DNA from: UBA1426 sp052034085
GTDB taxonomy: Bacteria > Bacillota > Clostridia > Peptostreptococcales > Anaerovoracaceae
DNA: 64,000 nt
Direction of reading: 5' to 3'
Assembly: GCA_052034085.1 (NCBI GenBank)
Contig: JBPOJA010000006.1
Span: forward strand, 1 to 64,000
The notes under the pieces were generated by a model, which worked only from the letters and a program-made list of their open reading frames with translations, ran no database searches and had not been told where the DNA came from. The position numbers and the translations under genes are program-made. Shown here one piece after another: positions 43,266 to 52,488 of the stretch (position 1 is the first letter of the stretch; every line of letters begins with the position of its first letter).

Positions 43266-44630
43266 ATGCATTTAAAAGGGAAAAAAGTGCTGGTAATCGG
43301 GCTTAAAAAAACAGGACTGGCCGTTATTGATGCCTTAGAAAAATCCGGAGCCTTTATTATTGCCTATGACGCGAAAAATATTGAAGAACTGCCACGGGAA
43401 ACGGTTGAAAATCTCCGGGACAGAGGGATAACCTGCTGTTATGGAAGGGAGCCGGACAATCTGGAGTCAATTGACTTGATTGTCGTAAGTCCGGGTGTTC
43501 CCCTGAACATTCCCTTATTACAAAAAGCAGCTGTTCTGAGAAGGGAAACTATCGGAGAGGTGGAACTGGCATTCAGGCTGGGCAGGGGCAGGTATATCGG
43601 TATTACCGGGACCAACGGGAAAACCACTACCACAGCACTGACGGGGGCCATACTTAAATCAGCCGGTTTCAAAGCTGAAACTGCAGGAAATATAGGTGAA
43701 CCACTCATAGAAAAGGCGCTGGCGGCAGATGATGAAACATGGCTGGTGACGGAGCTCAGCAGCTTCCAGCTGGAAACCATAAGGGATTTTCGCCCTGAAA
43801 TAGGGGCAATTCTGAACCTGAGTCCGGATCATCTTGACAGACACGGTACTTTCGAAAACTATGCCGAAGCGAAACAAAGAATAACACTGAATCAGGGCCC
43901 GGAAGATTATTTTATCTACAATGCAGATGACCCCAAATGCAGGGAAATCGCAGAAAAGGCCAAATCCAAACCTATTGCATTTTCCGGGACCCGTACTGTC
44001 GGGCCGGGAGCCTTCGTCTCCGACGGAGTTATCATGTTGTCGGATGAAAACGGAAGGCTTCATCAAATTTGTCCGGTCAGCAGGCTCAAGATTAAAGGTG
44101 ACCACAATGTGGAAAATGCCCTGGCTGCTGCTGCCATGAGCTACTTTGCGGGAGTTCCGGTTGAATCAATCGGCAGGGCTCTGGAAAGTTTTCCGGGTGT
44201 GGCCCACAGGCTGGAATTTATAGGAGAAGTGGATGGAATTTCCTTCGTAAATGATTCCAAAGGCACCAATCCCGATTCCTCCGTTAAGGCAGTCAAGGCG
44301 ATAGATACCCCAATTATTCTCATAGCAGGAGGTTATGATAAATCAGCATCCTTTGAAGAGTTCGTGGATGCTTTTAAAGGCAAAGTCAAGGCTCTGGTGC
44401 TGATGGGAGAAACCGCAGAAGCCATTAAAAGAGCAGCTCTTGCCACAGGCTTAAAAGAGATATATATAGAACCTGATATGGAGGCGGCGGTAAAACATGC
44501 CTTTGGATTAGGTGAAAAAGGAGACACAGTTCTGCTTTCGCCTGCCTGCGCCAGCTGGGATATGTATGAGAATTTTGAGCAAAGAGGAGATGATTTCCGA
44601 TCAAAGGTGGAAGAATTAAAGAAAGAATAG
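43266..44630 (+). CDS. murD: UDP-MurNAc-L-alanine--D-glutamate ligase
   Basis: Adds D-Glu to UDP-MurNAc-L-Ala. The 454 residues include the ATP loop GITGTNGKTTTTALTG, the downstream LSPDHLDRHGT motif, FVNDSKGTNPDSSVKA and a C-terminal LLSPACASWDMYENFEQRGD region. AAAGGAGGA precedes the ATG. Confidence 0.97.
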   Translation: MHLKGKKVLVIGLKKTGLAVIDALEKSGAFIIAYDAKNIEELPRETVENLRDRGITCCYGREPDNLESIDLIVVSPGVPLNIPLLQKAAVLRRETIGEVELAFRLGRGRYIGITGTNGKTTTTALTGAILKSAGFKAETAGNIGEPLIEKALAADDETWLVTELSSFQLETIRDFRPEIGAILNLSPDHLDRHGTFENYAEAKQRITLNQGPEDYFIYNADDPKCREIAEKAKSKPIAFSGTRTVGPGAFVSDGVIMLSDENGRLHQICPVSRLKIKGDHNVENALAAAAMSYFAGVPVESIGRALESFPGVAHRLEFIGEVDGISFVNDSKGTNPDSSVKAVKAIDTPIILIAGGYDKSASFEEFVDAFKGKVKALVLMGETAEAIKRAALATGLKEIYIEPDMEAAVKHAFGLGEKGDTVLLSPACASWDMYENFEQRGDDFRSKVEELKKE

Positions 44631-44662
44631 ACAGAAGCCAGGTCACCACCGGGGATTTCTTC

Positions 44663-45745
44663 ATGGTTCTGGTAATGATGGGGCTGGTTATTTTTGGCAT
44701 CCTCATGGTTTTCAGTGCCAGCTATTACAGTTCCATCAGCGAAACCGGAGATGCCTATGCCTACCTGAAAGATGATATCAAGTGGGCGGTGGTGGGTATT
44801 TTCCTGTTCCTTATAACCTCCGGGATTAATTATAAATGGTATAAAGCCCTGGCACCGGCTCTGCTGCTTGTCAGCCTGGGCCTTCTGGCACTGCTGTTCA
44901 CTCCCCTGGGAATAACGAGAAATTACGCAACTCGATGGATAGGTGTGGGTCCTCTTACCCTCATGCCGGGTGAAGTGGCAAAAATCTGCGCCATCATTTT
45001 CGTTGCCTGGTTTTTGTCCAGAGACCCTAAAAGAATAAGATCGTTTACAAGAGGAGTCCTGCCCATGCTGGCTCTTTGCGGCATATATTTTGTTTTGATA
45101 ATCAAGCAGCCCAATCTGTCCACCGCAATTACCATATGCTTTATTATTATCGGAATGATGTTTGTGGCAGGACTCAATATCTTTTACCTGATTACGGTTG
45201 GTGTGCTGGGTGCCGGAGGCATCCTGGCCCTGATTTTAACAGATAAAGATGGGTATTGGATAAAGAGGCTGACAGATTTCAGGGACCCATTTCTCGATCC
45301 TTTGGGGGCGGGCTGGCAGGTCAGGCAGTCTCTGCTTGCTCTGGGGTCCGGCGGCCTGATTGGGCAGAGCCTTGGAAACAGCATACAGAAAAGCCTTTAT
45401 CTGCCCGAATCCCAGAATGACTTCATACTGGCAATTATCGGGGAGGAGCTGGGCTTTATTGGCTGCCTGCTGCTGATATTGTGCTACATTGTCCTGATAT
45501 GGCGGGGTGCGATTATAGCTATCAATGCGGAGGATATGTTCGGAACCCTGATGGCATCCGGCATTACCATAATGCTGGCGGTTCAGGTAATACTGAATAT
45601 TGCAGTAGTTACATCCTCCATGCCACCCACAGGAATAACCCTGCCTTTTATCAGTTACGGCGGTAATGCTCTTTTACTGTTTATGGGATCTTTTGGAATT
45701 CTGCTGAACATTTCTAAAAACTCCCGGAAAAAAGGTGGAAAATAG
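44663..45745 (+). CDS. ftsW: SEDS-family glycosyltransferase FtsW/SpoVE/RodA
   Basis: Peptidoglycan glycan-strand polymerase working with the class B PBP encoded four genes upstream. At least 360 residues, about ten membrane helices; the family pattern is seen in MVFSASYY at the start, GVGPLTLMPGEVAKI, and GITLPFISYGGNALL near the end. The ATG at 44663 begins straight in the first membrane helix. In-frame codons continue upstream to a stop at 44591. ATT at 44615, four bases after AAAGGTGG, would add a normal cytoplasmic tail of 16 residues and overlap murD by 16 bases, so the true start may be there. Position in the division cluster favours FtsW or SpoVE over RodA. Confidence 0.92.
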   Translation: MVLVMMGLVIFGILMVFSASYYSSISETGDAYAYLKDDIKWAVVGIFLFLITSGINYKWYKALAPALLLVSLGLLALLFTPLGITRNYATRWIGVGPLTLMPGEVAKICAIIFVAWFLSRDPKRIRSFTRGVLPMLALCGIYFVLIIKQPNLSTAITICFIIIGMMFVAGLNIFYLITVGVLGAGGILALILTDKDGYWIKRLTDFRDPFLDPLGAGWQVRQSLLALGSGGLIGQSLGNSIQKSLYLPESQNDFILAIIGEELGFIGCLLLILCYIVLIWRGAIIAINAEDMFGTLMASGITIMLAVQVILNIAVVTSSMPPTGITLPFISYGGNALLLFMGSFGILLNISKNSRKKGGK

Positions 45746-45748
45746 ACT

Positions 45749-46849
45749 ATGAAAGTGATTATAACCGGAGGCGGCACCGGGGGCCATGTATACCCGGCCT
45801 TAGCCATAGCAGACAAGATAATGAGAAAAGAGCCTGAAAGTGCGATACTTTTCCTGGGCACAAAAAATGGCATGGAAAACAGCCTGGTTCCGGAAAGAGG
45901 ATATGAAATAAAGCATATCTCTGCAAGAGGCTTCAGCAGAAAGAATCCAATGCGGCTGCTTGCAACAATTGCAGCAAATTATAAGGGTTACAGAGAGGCC
46001 GGAAAAATCCTGGATGATTTTAAGCCTGACAAAATAGTGGGTACTGGCGGATATGTGAGCCTGCCGGTATTATATGCTGCCAGAAAGAAAGGCATTCCTT
46101 TCTACATCCACGAACAGAATGCTTTCCCGGGGCTTGCAAACAAGCTGATGGCCCCTTATGCGGAGAAAGTATTTACCAGCTTTCCTCAGGCTGAAGCGCA
46201 TTTTAAGCGAAGGGATAACATCGTTCTTACAGGCAATCCTCTGAGAAAGGAATTTATACTTTCCGATATATTCGATTACAGGGGAAAACTTGGCATAAGC
46301 GAGTCGGAATTCATGGTTCTCAGCTTCGGCGGCAGCCTGGGTGCGGGGAAAATCAATGAATGCATGGGGGAACTGGTTAAGTCAGTAGTCGAAACTCCCG
46401 GTATAAAACTGGTACATATTACCGGTAAACCTCACTACGACGCATTTTTGGAAAAGTATATCAAACCCCTGGGAGACAACCGCAATAAAGTAGAGATTCT
46501 GCCCTACACCAATATAATCCACGAATATATGGCAGCGGCGGATTTAATAATATCGAGGGCAGGAGCTATAACCGTTGCTGAAATTACTGCCCTGGGCAAG
46601 CCGGCAGTGTTCATTCCGTCGCCCAACGTGACTGCCGACCATCAGAAATTCAATGCAAAAGCAGTGGCGGACCGGGGCGGTGCCGTCTTGCTTGAGGAAA
46701 AAGACCTGACAACGGATAAACTGAAGAGCATTATAATGAGGTTGAAAAACAACAAACAGGCTCTTAATGCCATGGCAAAAGCCAGTGGTGAGATGGGCTC
46801 TTTCAGGGCCGCAGATGATATTTACAAGGGCATAAAGGGAATCACATAG
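45749..46849 (+). CDS. murG: UDP-GlcNAc--MurNAc-pentapeptide transferase MurG
   Basis: Adds GlcNAc to lipid I, giving lipid II, at the inner membrane face. The 366 residues open with ITGGGTGGHVYPALAIA. GGYVSLPVLYAA, IHEQNAFPGLANK and the C-terminal ISRAGAITVAEITALGKPAV motif all match. It lies three bases after ftsW. Confidence 0.97.
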   Translation: MKVIITGGGTGGHVYPALAIADKIMRKEPESAILFLGTKNGMENSLVPERGYEIKHISARGFSRKNPMRLLATIAANYKGYREAGKILDDFKPDKIVGTGGYVSLPVLYAARKKGIPFYIHEQNAFPGLANKLMAPYAEKVFTSFPQAEAHFKRRDNIVLTGNPLRKEFILSDIFDYRGKLGISESEFMVLSFGGSLGAGKINECMGELVKSVVETPGIKLVHITGKPHYDAFLEKYIKPLGDNRNKVEILPYTNIIHEYMAAADLIISRAGAITVAEITALGKPAVFIPSPNVTADHQKFNAKAVADRGGAVLLEEKDLTTDKLKSIIMRLKNNKQALNAMAKASGEMGSFRAADDIYKGIKGIT

Positions 46850-46850
46850 C

Positions 46851-47582
46851 ATGGAGAAAAAGAAGAAGCGGTACAGAAAAAACTATCTTCTGCTGAATTT
46901 AATTATCGCCATGGTTTTATGCGCCTGTCTGGTCTACTGGGCAGGCACTGATACATTTAAAGTGAGGACAATCCTGACCGAAGGGAATTCCCATTACACA
47001 ACGGGCGAGATAGTAAAAATAGGGGGCATTGAGCCCGGTTTGAATATTTTCAGCTTTCCGTCGAAGAAAATCAAGGAAAACCTGCTGAAAGACCCTTATA
47101 TCCGGGATGTGGCTGTTTCCAGAAAATTGCCGGGCAAAGTAATAATCAATGTACTTGAGAGCCGGGAGGCCGCTTCCGTAGCTTTCGGTGAAAAATTTGT
47201 AATTATTGATGATGAAGGAATGGTGCTTAGAGTTGCCGGTGAAAAACCGGAAATAACTCTGATTGACGGAATTACGCTGACAAATATAAAAGCGGGGACA
47301 GAGCTGGAAGCGGAAGAAACCACCCTGTTCAAGGGGGCCTTGGGCCTGCTTTCCTCAATGGAGGACCATGATCTGTTTTTTAAAAGAATTCACGTGTCGG
47401 ACAGTATTATCAGGGCTTATGTGTACGATGAACTTTACTGTGAGGGGCGGCCTGATAACATTCTTAAATCGATGGACGATTTGAAGGATGTATTGTATGA
47501 TTTATATGTTAAAGGAATTGAGAGAGGAATAGTGAAGGTGGGAGGAAGCGGTTATATTTCCTATAGCGCTGTCATAGAATGA
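46851..47582 (+). CDS. ftsQ: Cell division protein FtsQ/DivIB
   Basis: Bitopic division protein, 243 residues. A short basic cytoplasmic tail (EKKKKRYRKNY) leads to one membrane helix (LLLNLIIAMVLCACLVYWAG), a POTRA domain (VRTILTEGNSHYTTGEIVKI) and the beta domain (KLPGKVIINVLESREAASV). It recruits the FtsL-DivIC pair. One base separates it from murG and it overlaps the first DUF881 gene by four. Confidence 0.93.
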   Translation: MEKKKKRYRKNYLLLNLIIAMVLCACLVYWAGTDTFKVRTILTEGNSHYTTGEIVKIGGIEPGLNIFSFPSKKIKENLLKDPYIRDVAVSRKLPGKVIINVLESREAASVAFGEKFVIIDDEGMVLRVAGEKPEITLIDGITLTNIKAGTELEAEETTLFKGALGLLSSMEDHDLFFKRIHVSDSIIRAYVYDELYCEGRPDNILKSMDDLKDVLYDLYVKGIERGIVKVGGSGYISYSAVIE

Positions 47583-48313
47583 TAAACAAACTGAGCGGCT
47601 GGTTGATTATTTTTGCCCTGGCATTGATAATGGGTCTCATAGTGTCCATACAGTTGAATACTTCGGATTCATCGGACAGGGGAGGCCTGGTTACCTCTGC
47701 TCAGGCTGCGGCCCTGGAGAAGCAGCTGAAGGATGTGAGAAATGAAAAGGATCTGATACTGGCCGAATACCTTGAGCTGGAAAAAAGGCTTAAGGAGATT
47801 GAGGACCAGAACATCAGCGAAGATGCCATCTTAAAAGCTGCCATGGCAGATCTGGAAAAATATAAAATGGCAACGGGCGCACTGGATATGAAGGGACCCG
47901 GAGTTATAATAACCATAGACGATCCTGTGCCTACGGACGAAAATCCGGGAGACGGCTACAGTGTCATCATGCTCAGATATGAACTGCTGCTTTCTCTTGT
48001 CAACAAACTTAAAGAGGCAGGCGCCGAAGCCATATCAATTAACGGTCAGCGCATAATCGCAAGGACGGAAATCAGCCTGGCGGGGGACAATGTCAATATA
48101 AATACGGTCCCCACCGCACCGCCGTACATAATAAAAGCCATAGGGGACCCGGAAACAATAGACGGCGCCCTGAATATACGTTTCGGCATATTTGAACTTA
48201 TGAGAAGCTTTGACTTGCAGGTTTCCCTGGTCAAGCAGGAAGAAATTGAGATCTCCAGATATAACGGAGTCATAAGATATCTTTATGCCAAACCCATTGT
48301 GACGGAAGAGTAG
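47579..48313 (+). CDS. DUF881 protein, first copy
   Basis: A 244-residue protein: an N-terminal membrane helix (LSGWLIIFALALIMGLIVSI), a coiled coil of about 50 residues, and the DUF881 domain, with GPGVIITIDDP and AGAEAISINGQRI. It should stand in the membrane with the domain outside. DUF881 pairs with Sbp are typical of the Clostridia division cluster; the role is not settled. The start overlaps ftsQ by four bases without a good ribosome binding site. Confidence 0.9.
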   Translation: MINKLSGWLIIFALALIMGLIVSIQLNTSDSSDRGGLVTSAQAAALEKQLKDVRNEKDLILAEYLELEKRLKEIEDQNISEDAILKAAMADLEKYKMATGALDMKGPGVIITIDDPVPTDENPGDGYSVIMLRYELLLSLVNKLKEAGAEAISINGQRIIARTEISLAGDNVNINTVPTAPPYIIKAIGDPETIDGALNIRFGIFELMRSFDLQVSLVKQEEIEISRYNGVIRYLYAKPIVTEE

Positions 48314-48324
48314 AGTGAAAGCGG

Positions 48325-49020
48325 ATGAAGTTTAAAAATATTTTGATTTTCATATTATGCTTTTTCGTAGGCAGTTCTGTGGTGGTTCTGGCAAAGGAAG
48401 CCCACAGCCGCTATCTTTTCATGTCACCAAGAGTGCTGGACGATTTGAGAGTAACAATTGACGGGGAAAGCAAAGAAATCGAGAGGCTGACCGAAGGAGC
48501 AGAAGAAACGCGAAACAGAATTCAGGAACTGCTGGATACGAATAAAGACAAAGAAGAGCTGGAAAAAGAGATTGAAGCGAAGCTGCTTGCCGATCTGAAA
48601 CTCTACAGTCAGGCCGGGGGCTTCGTGGATATGGAGGGGCCCGGGGTTGAAATAACCATGGATGATGCTACCAGAGAGCTGGAACCCTGGGAGGACCCCA
48701 ACAATCTCCTGATTCATGATATGGACATACTCACTGTGATAAATGAACTGAAAATGGCCGGCGCCGAAGTCATATCGGTCAACGGTCAGAGGATTGTGGA
48801 CAAGTCATCAATCAGCTGCTCAGGCTATACTGTCAGGATAAACGGCAGGGTTTACAGTAAACCCTTCGTCATAAGAGCAATCGGTGACGGATCCAGAATG
48901 TCGGCGGCCCTTATTGGCCCGGGTGGGTATGGTACCCTGCTCAAGGACTGGGGCCTGGGTTTTAAAGTGGTGGTAAGCGATAAAATAAAAATTGCAGCCT
49001 ACAAGGAGGACAGGAATTGA
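48325..49020 (+). CDS. DUF881 protein, second copy
   Basis: A 231-residue paralogue of the gene before it, with the same plan: membrane helix (NILIFILCFFVGSSVVVLA), coiled coil rich in Glu, and DUF881 domain (GPGVEITMDDA, AGAEVISVNGQRI). The shared motif order suggests an old tandem duplication. The gene overlaps sbp by four bases. Confidence 0.9.
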   Translation: MKFKNILIFILCFFVGSSVVVLAKEAHSRYLFMSPRVLDDLRVTIDGESKEIERLTEGAEETRNRIQELLDTNKDKEELEKEIEAKLLADLKLYSQAGGFVDMEGPGVEITMDDATRELEPWEDPNNLLIHDMDILTVINELKMAGAEVISVNGQRIVDKSSISCSGYTVRINGRVYSKPFVIRAIGDGSRMSAALIGPGGYGTLLKDWGLGFKVVVSDKIKIAAYKEDRN

Positions 49021-49388
49021 TAGTCGCAATGTTCATAGGTTTGGGGGCAGGCATACTTCTCGGAGCTTATCTTGGCTTCGGGTATCCTGCACAATATGCC
49101 TTTTATATATCCATGGCTCTCCTTGCTGCGATGGATTCCATTCTGGGCGCCATCAGGGCGGAAATGGAAGGACGCTATGACAATTTAATTTTTATAACGG
49201 GTTTTCTGACCAATGCTTTCCTTGCCGCAGCCCTGGTATACCTTGGCGACAGGTTGGGAATCCCATTGTTTTATGCGGTAATTTTTGTATTCGGCGGAAG
49301 GCTGTTTACAAACCTGGCAGCCATCAGGATTTTTGTCATAGAAAAATATAGAAGAGGAAGAAAAGAAAAAGAGAAAAATGATGCATAG
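49017..49388 (+). CDS. sbp: Small basic protein Sbp (DUF1290)
   Basis: A 123-residue membrane protein of the DUF1290/Sbp family, usually found between DUF881 genes and ftsZ. Three or four hydrophobic helices are followed by a very basic tail (EKYRRGRKEKEKNDA). AMDSILGAIRAEMEGRYDN is the conserved central loop. The start is TTG, six bases after AAGGAGGA, overlapping the DUF881 gene. The function is unknown. Confidence 0.9.
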   Translation: MIVAMFIGLGAGILLGAYLGFGYPAQYAFYISMALLAAMDSILGAIRAEMEGRYDNLIFITGFLTNAFLAAALVYLGDRLGIPLFYAVIFVFGGRLFTNLAAIRIFVIEKYRRGRKEKEKNDA

Positions 49389-49400
49389 GGTAGTCGACTA

Positions 49401-49409
49401 TGCTATAAT
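49401..49409 (+). promoter_or_regulatory. Extended -10 promoter for ftsZ
   Basis: TGCTATAAT lies 33 bases before the ftsZ start, with no clear -35. It would let ftsZ be transcribed separately from the long cluster upstream. Confidence 0.55.
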
Positions 49410-49441
49410 CTACAGAAAGAGTTTTATGATGAGGTAAAGAC

Positions 49442-50596
49442 ATGCTCCAATTTGAAATTGAAGAGGAAAGATCTGCCCAGATTAAGGTAATCGGTATAGG
49501 CGGCGGTGGAAGCAATGCGGTCAACCGCATGATTGATGCGGGCCTGAAAGGCATCACTTTCATTGCAATAAATACGGACAAGCAGGCGCTGTCCCTGTCA
49601 AAAGCCGAAACCAAAGTCCAGATAGGTGAAAAAATAACCAAGGGACTGGGCGCCGGTGCCAATCCGGAAATAGGCCAGAAAGCCGCTGAGGAAAGCATAG
49701 ATGATCTGAGCAAATTTCTTGCCGGAAGCGATATGGTTTTCATTACAGCCGGCATGGGAGGGGGCACGGGAACGGGAGCTGCTCCCATAATAGCCAAAGC
49801 AGCCAAGGACCAGGGCATATTGACCGTTGGCGTGGTGACCAAGCCATTTACATTTGAAGGCAGAAAGAGGATGGAGCATGCCGAGCTGGGCATTAAATTC
49901 CTGCAGAAATATGTAGATTCCCTGGTTATAGTTCCCAATGACAAGCTGTTGCAGATTTCTGATAAAAGTACACCCATGCTGGAGGCCTTTGAAAAAGCCG
50001 ACGAGGTGTTGAAACAGGGTGTTCAGGGTATATCGGACCTGATTGCCGAAGCAGGCTTAATAAACCTGGACTTCGCCGACGTAAAAACCGTCATGCTTGA
50101 CAGAGGCATCGCCCATATGGGCATAGGCAGAGGCAAGGGGGAAAACCGGGTACAGGCGGCAGTGAAGGATGCCATTGAAAGCCCCCTGCTGGAAACCAGC
50201 ATTGGCGGAGCCAAGGCAGTATTAATTAATATTATGGGCGGTTATGATCTGGGAATGCTGGAAGTCAACGAGGCGGCGGACCAGATAGAAAAAGCCGCAG
50301 ACAGAGATGCAGTGGTTATTTTCGGTGCATCCGTCAAGCAGGAAATGGAAGGCGAAGTCGTCATTACAGTAATAGCCACGGGTTTTGATGATAAGGGCCT
50401 GGACAAAGCGCCTTTCAGAATGAAAGACAATCTGGAAGAAGAGTTTGCCCACAGGAAGGCTGCCGAAGGAGAGTACAGGGAAGCATCTGAAGGCGCTGAA
50501 GAAGAAAAAGTCAAAGAAGATGACGAAGAAAAACGATTTGACAATGACTTTCCTATCCCGACTTTTTTAGACCCATTCAGAAATAAAAAATATTAA
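49442..50596 (+). CDS. ftsZ: Cell division protein FtsZ
   Basis: Tubulin-like GTPase that forms the division ring. The 384 residues have the signature GGGTGTGAAP from about residue 105, the N-terminal IGGGGSNAVNRMID, and NLDFADVKTVM in the T7 loop. A charged, variable linker leads to the conserved C-terminal peptide (PIPTFLDPF) that binds partners. ftsA is not next to it, and no sigma-factor genes follow. Confidence 0.98.
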   Translation: MLQFEIEEERSAQIKVIGIGGGGSNAVNRMIDAGLKGITFIAINTDKQALSLSKAETKVQIGEKITKGLGAGANPEIGQKAAEESIDDLSKFLAGSDMVFITAGMGGGTGTGAAPIIAKAAKDQGILTVGVVTKPFTFEGRKRMEHAELGIKFLQKYVDSLVIVPNDKLLQISDKSTPMLEAFEKADEVLKQGVQGISDLIAEAGLINLDFADVKTVMLDRGIAHMGIGRGKGENRVQAAVKDAIESPLLETSIGGAKAVLINIMGGYDLGMLEVNEAADQIEKAADRDAVVIFGASVKQEMEGEVVITVIATGFDDKGLDKAPFRMKDNLEEEFAHRKAAEGEYREASEGAEEEKVKEDDEEKRFDNDFPIPTFLDPFRNKKY

Positions 50597-50611
50597 AGGG
50601 CGGAAGGAATG

Positions 50612-50641
50612 AAGCCGGAATAAAAACCGGCTTTTATTTTA
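50612..50641 (+). terminator. Terminator after ftsZ
   Basis: A 7-bp stem (AAGCCGG with CCGGCTT), loop of eight bases, then a T-rich tail. It closes the division cluster. Confidence 0.75.
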
Positions 50642-50653
50642 TTTAAAAAGACC

Positions 50654-51454
50654 ATGAAGAGTCTCACATCCTTGGACAATCCCATAATTAAAAGAATCAT
50701 AGGGTTAAAAGAAAAGAAGAACCGGGACAGGGAGGGAGCCTATCTCATAGATGGCGCCCATGTATGCATGGAGGCCCTGAAGCTTGGGAAAGACGTCGAT
50801 CTGCTTATTATCAGCCAGGGGCAGGCAGAGCAAAACATAGAAATCATAGAATACGCAGAGCAGACCGATATAAAAACTATTTCGGTACCTGAATCCATAT
50901 TCAAAAAAATTGCCGATGTCAAAACACCTGTGGGCGTAGCGGCAGTTGTCAAAAAGGACCATATTAGCGAAGAAGAATTCTTTGCCGGAAAATCAGGAAA
51001 TTATCTGGTACTGGACAGAATCCGGGACCCGGGCAATGCGGGAACCCTTATCAGAACTTCTGAGGCGGCAGGATTCAAAGGTGTGATTGTCATGAAGGGC
51101 ACAGTTGATGTTTACGGCCCTAAAACAGTGAGAGCGGCAGCGGGATCCCTATTGAGACAGGCAATATATCAGGTCGAAAGCCCGGATGAACTGATAGAAC
51201 TTTGTGAAAAGCGCAGAAAACAGATTGCTGTTACCATCCCAAAGGGCGGAGTCCCTTTTTACGATATCGGAAATAAGCAAAATCTTGCTCTGGTCATCGG
51301 CAACGAAGGGGATGGCGTGCAGAAACGATTGATAGATAATGCAGAAATGCTTGTAGAAATACCCATGTCAGGGCAGGTGGAATCTTTAAACGCCGCCGTG
51401 GCAGGAGGCATACTAATGTACTGGTTTGGAAAGGAAAATACTAATAATGGATAG
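50654..51454 (+). CDS. TrmH/SpoU-family RNA 2'-O-methyltransferase
   Basis: SAM-dependent RNA ribose methyltransferase of the SPOUT superfamily, 266 residues. An N-terminal substrate-binding domain (IKRIIGLKEKKNRDREGAYL) is followed by the knot motifs: RDPGNAGTLIRTSEAAGF, VIGNEGDGV and IPMSGQVESLNAAVAGGI. It probably acts on 23S rRNA, but the site is unknown. It lies directly before pheST with an eight-base overlap, a common order in Firmicutes. Confidence 0.93.
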   Translation: MKSLTSLDNPIIKRIIGLKEKKNRDREGAYLIDGAHVCMEALKLGKDVDLLIISQGQAEQNIEIIEYAEQTDIKTISVPESIFKKIADVKTPVGVAAVVKKDHISEEEFFAGKSGNYLVLDRIRDPGNAGTLIRTSEAAGFKGVIVMKGTVDVYGPKTVRAAAGSLLRQAIYQVESPDELIELCEKRRKQIAVTIPKGGVPFYDIGNKQNLALVIGNEGDGVQKRLIDNAEMLVEIPMSGQVESLNAAVAGGILMYWFGKENTNNG

Positions 51455-52469
51455 CCGTTTACAGGAGATTTTGGAAGAAGTAAAAGAGAGTCTGGCTAAA
51501 TCTTCAAGTCATTCCGATGCTGAAGAAATACGCATAAGGATACTTGGGAAAAAGGGCAGGCTCACGGAAATACTCAGGTCCATGGGCAGTCTCAGCCATG
51601 AAGAAAAAAAGGAACTGGGACAGGCCGCCAACAGCGTCAGAGCTCAGGTGGAAGAGCTGCTGGCTCAGAGGTTTGCCAGCATAAAAGAACAGGAAAAGGG
51701 AGCCAGGTTTGATGCCGAAAGCATAGATGTCACAGAACCCGGCAGATACAGACCTCTCGGGACGAAGCATCCCATCACTATAACAATAGATGAGATCAGC
51801 AGGGTCTTTATGAGCATGGGCTATTCCATAGCAGAAGGCCCCGACATTGAAACCGTGTACTTTAATTTTGACGCATTAAACGCAGCACCCAATCATCCTT
51901 CCAGGGATATGAGCGATACTTTTTATATAGACGAGAACACCATACTGAGGACTCAGACTTCGCCGGTTCAGGCCAGGACTTTACTGGAGAAAAAACCGCC
52001 GTTCAGGGTCATTTCACCCGGCAGGTGTTACAGGGTTGATACGCCTGATGCGACCCATTCTCCCATGTTCCATCAGGTGGAAGGCCTTATAGTTGATGAG
52101 GGGGTTTCCATGGGGGATTTAAAGGGAAGCCTTTCAGCTTTCGCCAGGGACCTGTTCGGAGAAGACGTAAAAACCAATTTCCGGCCGCACTTTTTCCCCT
52201 TTACGGAGCCAAGTGCTGAGATGGATGTTTCCTGCTTTAAATGTCATGGAGCAGGCTGCAAAGTTTGCAAGGGCAGCGGCTGGATAGAAATCCTTGGCTG
52301 CGGTATGGTTCATCCCCATGTTCTGCAGCTGGGAGGTGTTGACACGGAGAAATATACGGGATTTGCCTTCGGTATGGGGGTTGAGCGTATAGCCATGCTG
52401 AAATACGGCGTGGAGGATATACGCCTGTTTTACGAAAATGACATGCGTTTCATAGAGCAGTTTAAATAG
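51447..52469 (+). CDS. pheS: Phenylalanyl-tRNA synthetase alpha chain
   Basis: Catalytic chain of the class II alpha2-beta2 enzyme. The 340 residues start with a coiled coil (LQEILEEVKESLAKSS), then the class II core: HPITITIDEISRVFMSMGY, RTQTSPVQARTL and GRCYRVDTPDATHSPMFHQ (motif 2), and GFAFGMGVERIAML (motif 3). ATG 51447 follows AAAGGAAAA and overlaps the methyltransferase gene by eight bases. No T-box is seen upstream. Confidence 0.96.
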   Translation: MDSRLQEILEEVKESLAKSSSHSDAEEIRIRILGKKGRLTEILRSMGSLSHEEKKELGQAANSVRAQVEELLAQRFASIKEQEKGARFDAESIDVTEPGRYRPLGTKHPITITIDEISRVFMSMGYSIAEGPDIETVYFNFDALNAAPNHPSRDMSDTFYIDENTILRTQTSPVQARTLLEKKPPFRVISPGRCYRVDTPDATHSPMFHQVEGLIVDEGVSMGDLKGSLSAFARDLFGEDVKTNFRPHFFPFTEPSAEMDVSCFKCHGAGCKVCKGSGWIEILGCGMVHPHVLQLGGVDTEKYTGFAFGMGVERIAMLKYGVEDIRLFYENDMRFIEQFK

Positions 52470-52488
52470 AATCGGGAGGACACGTGAA

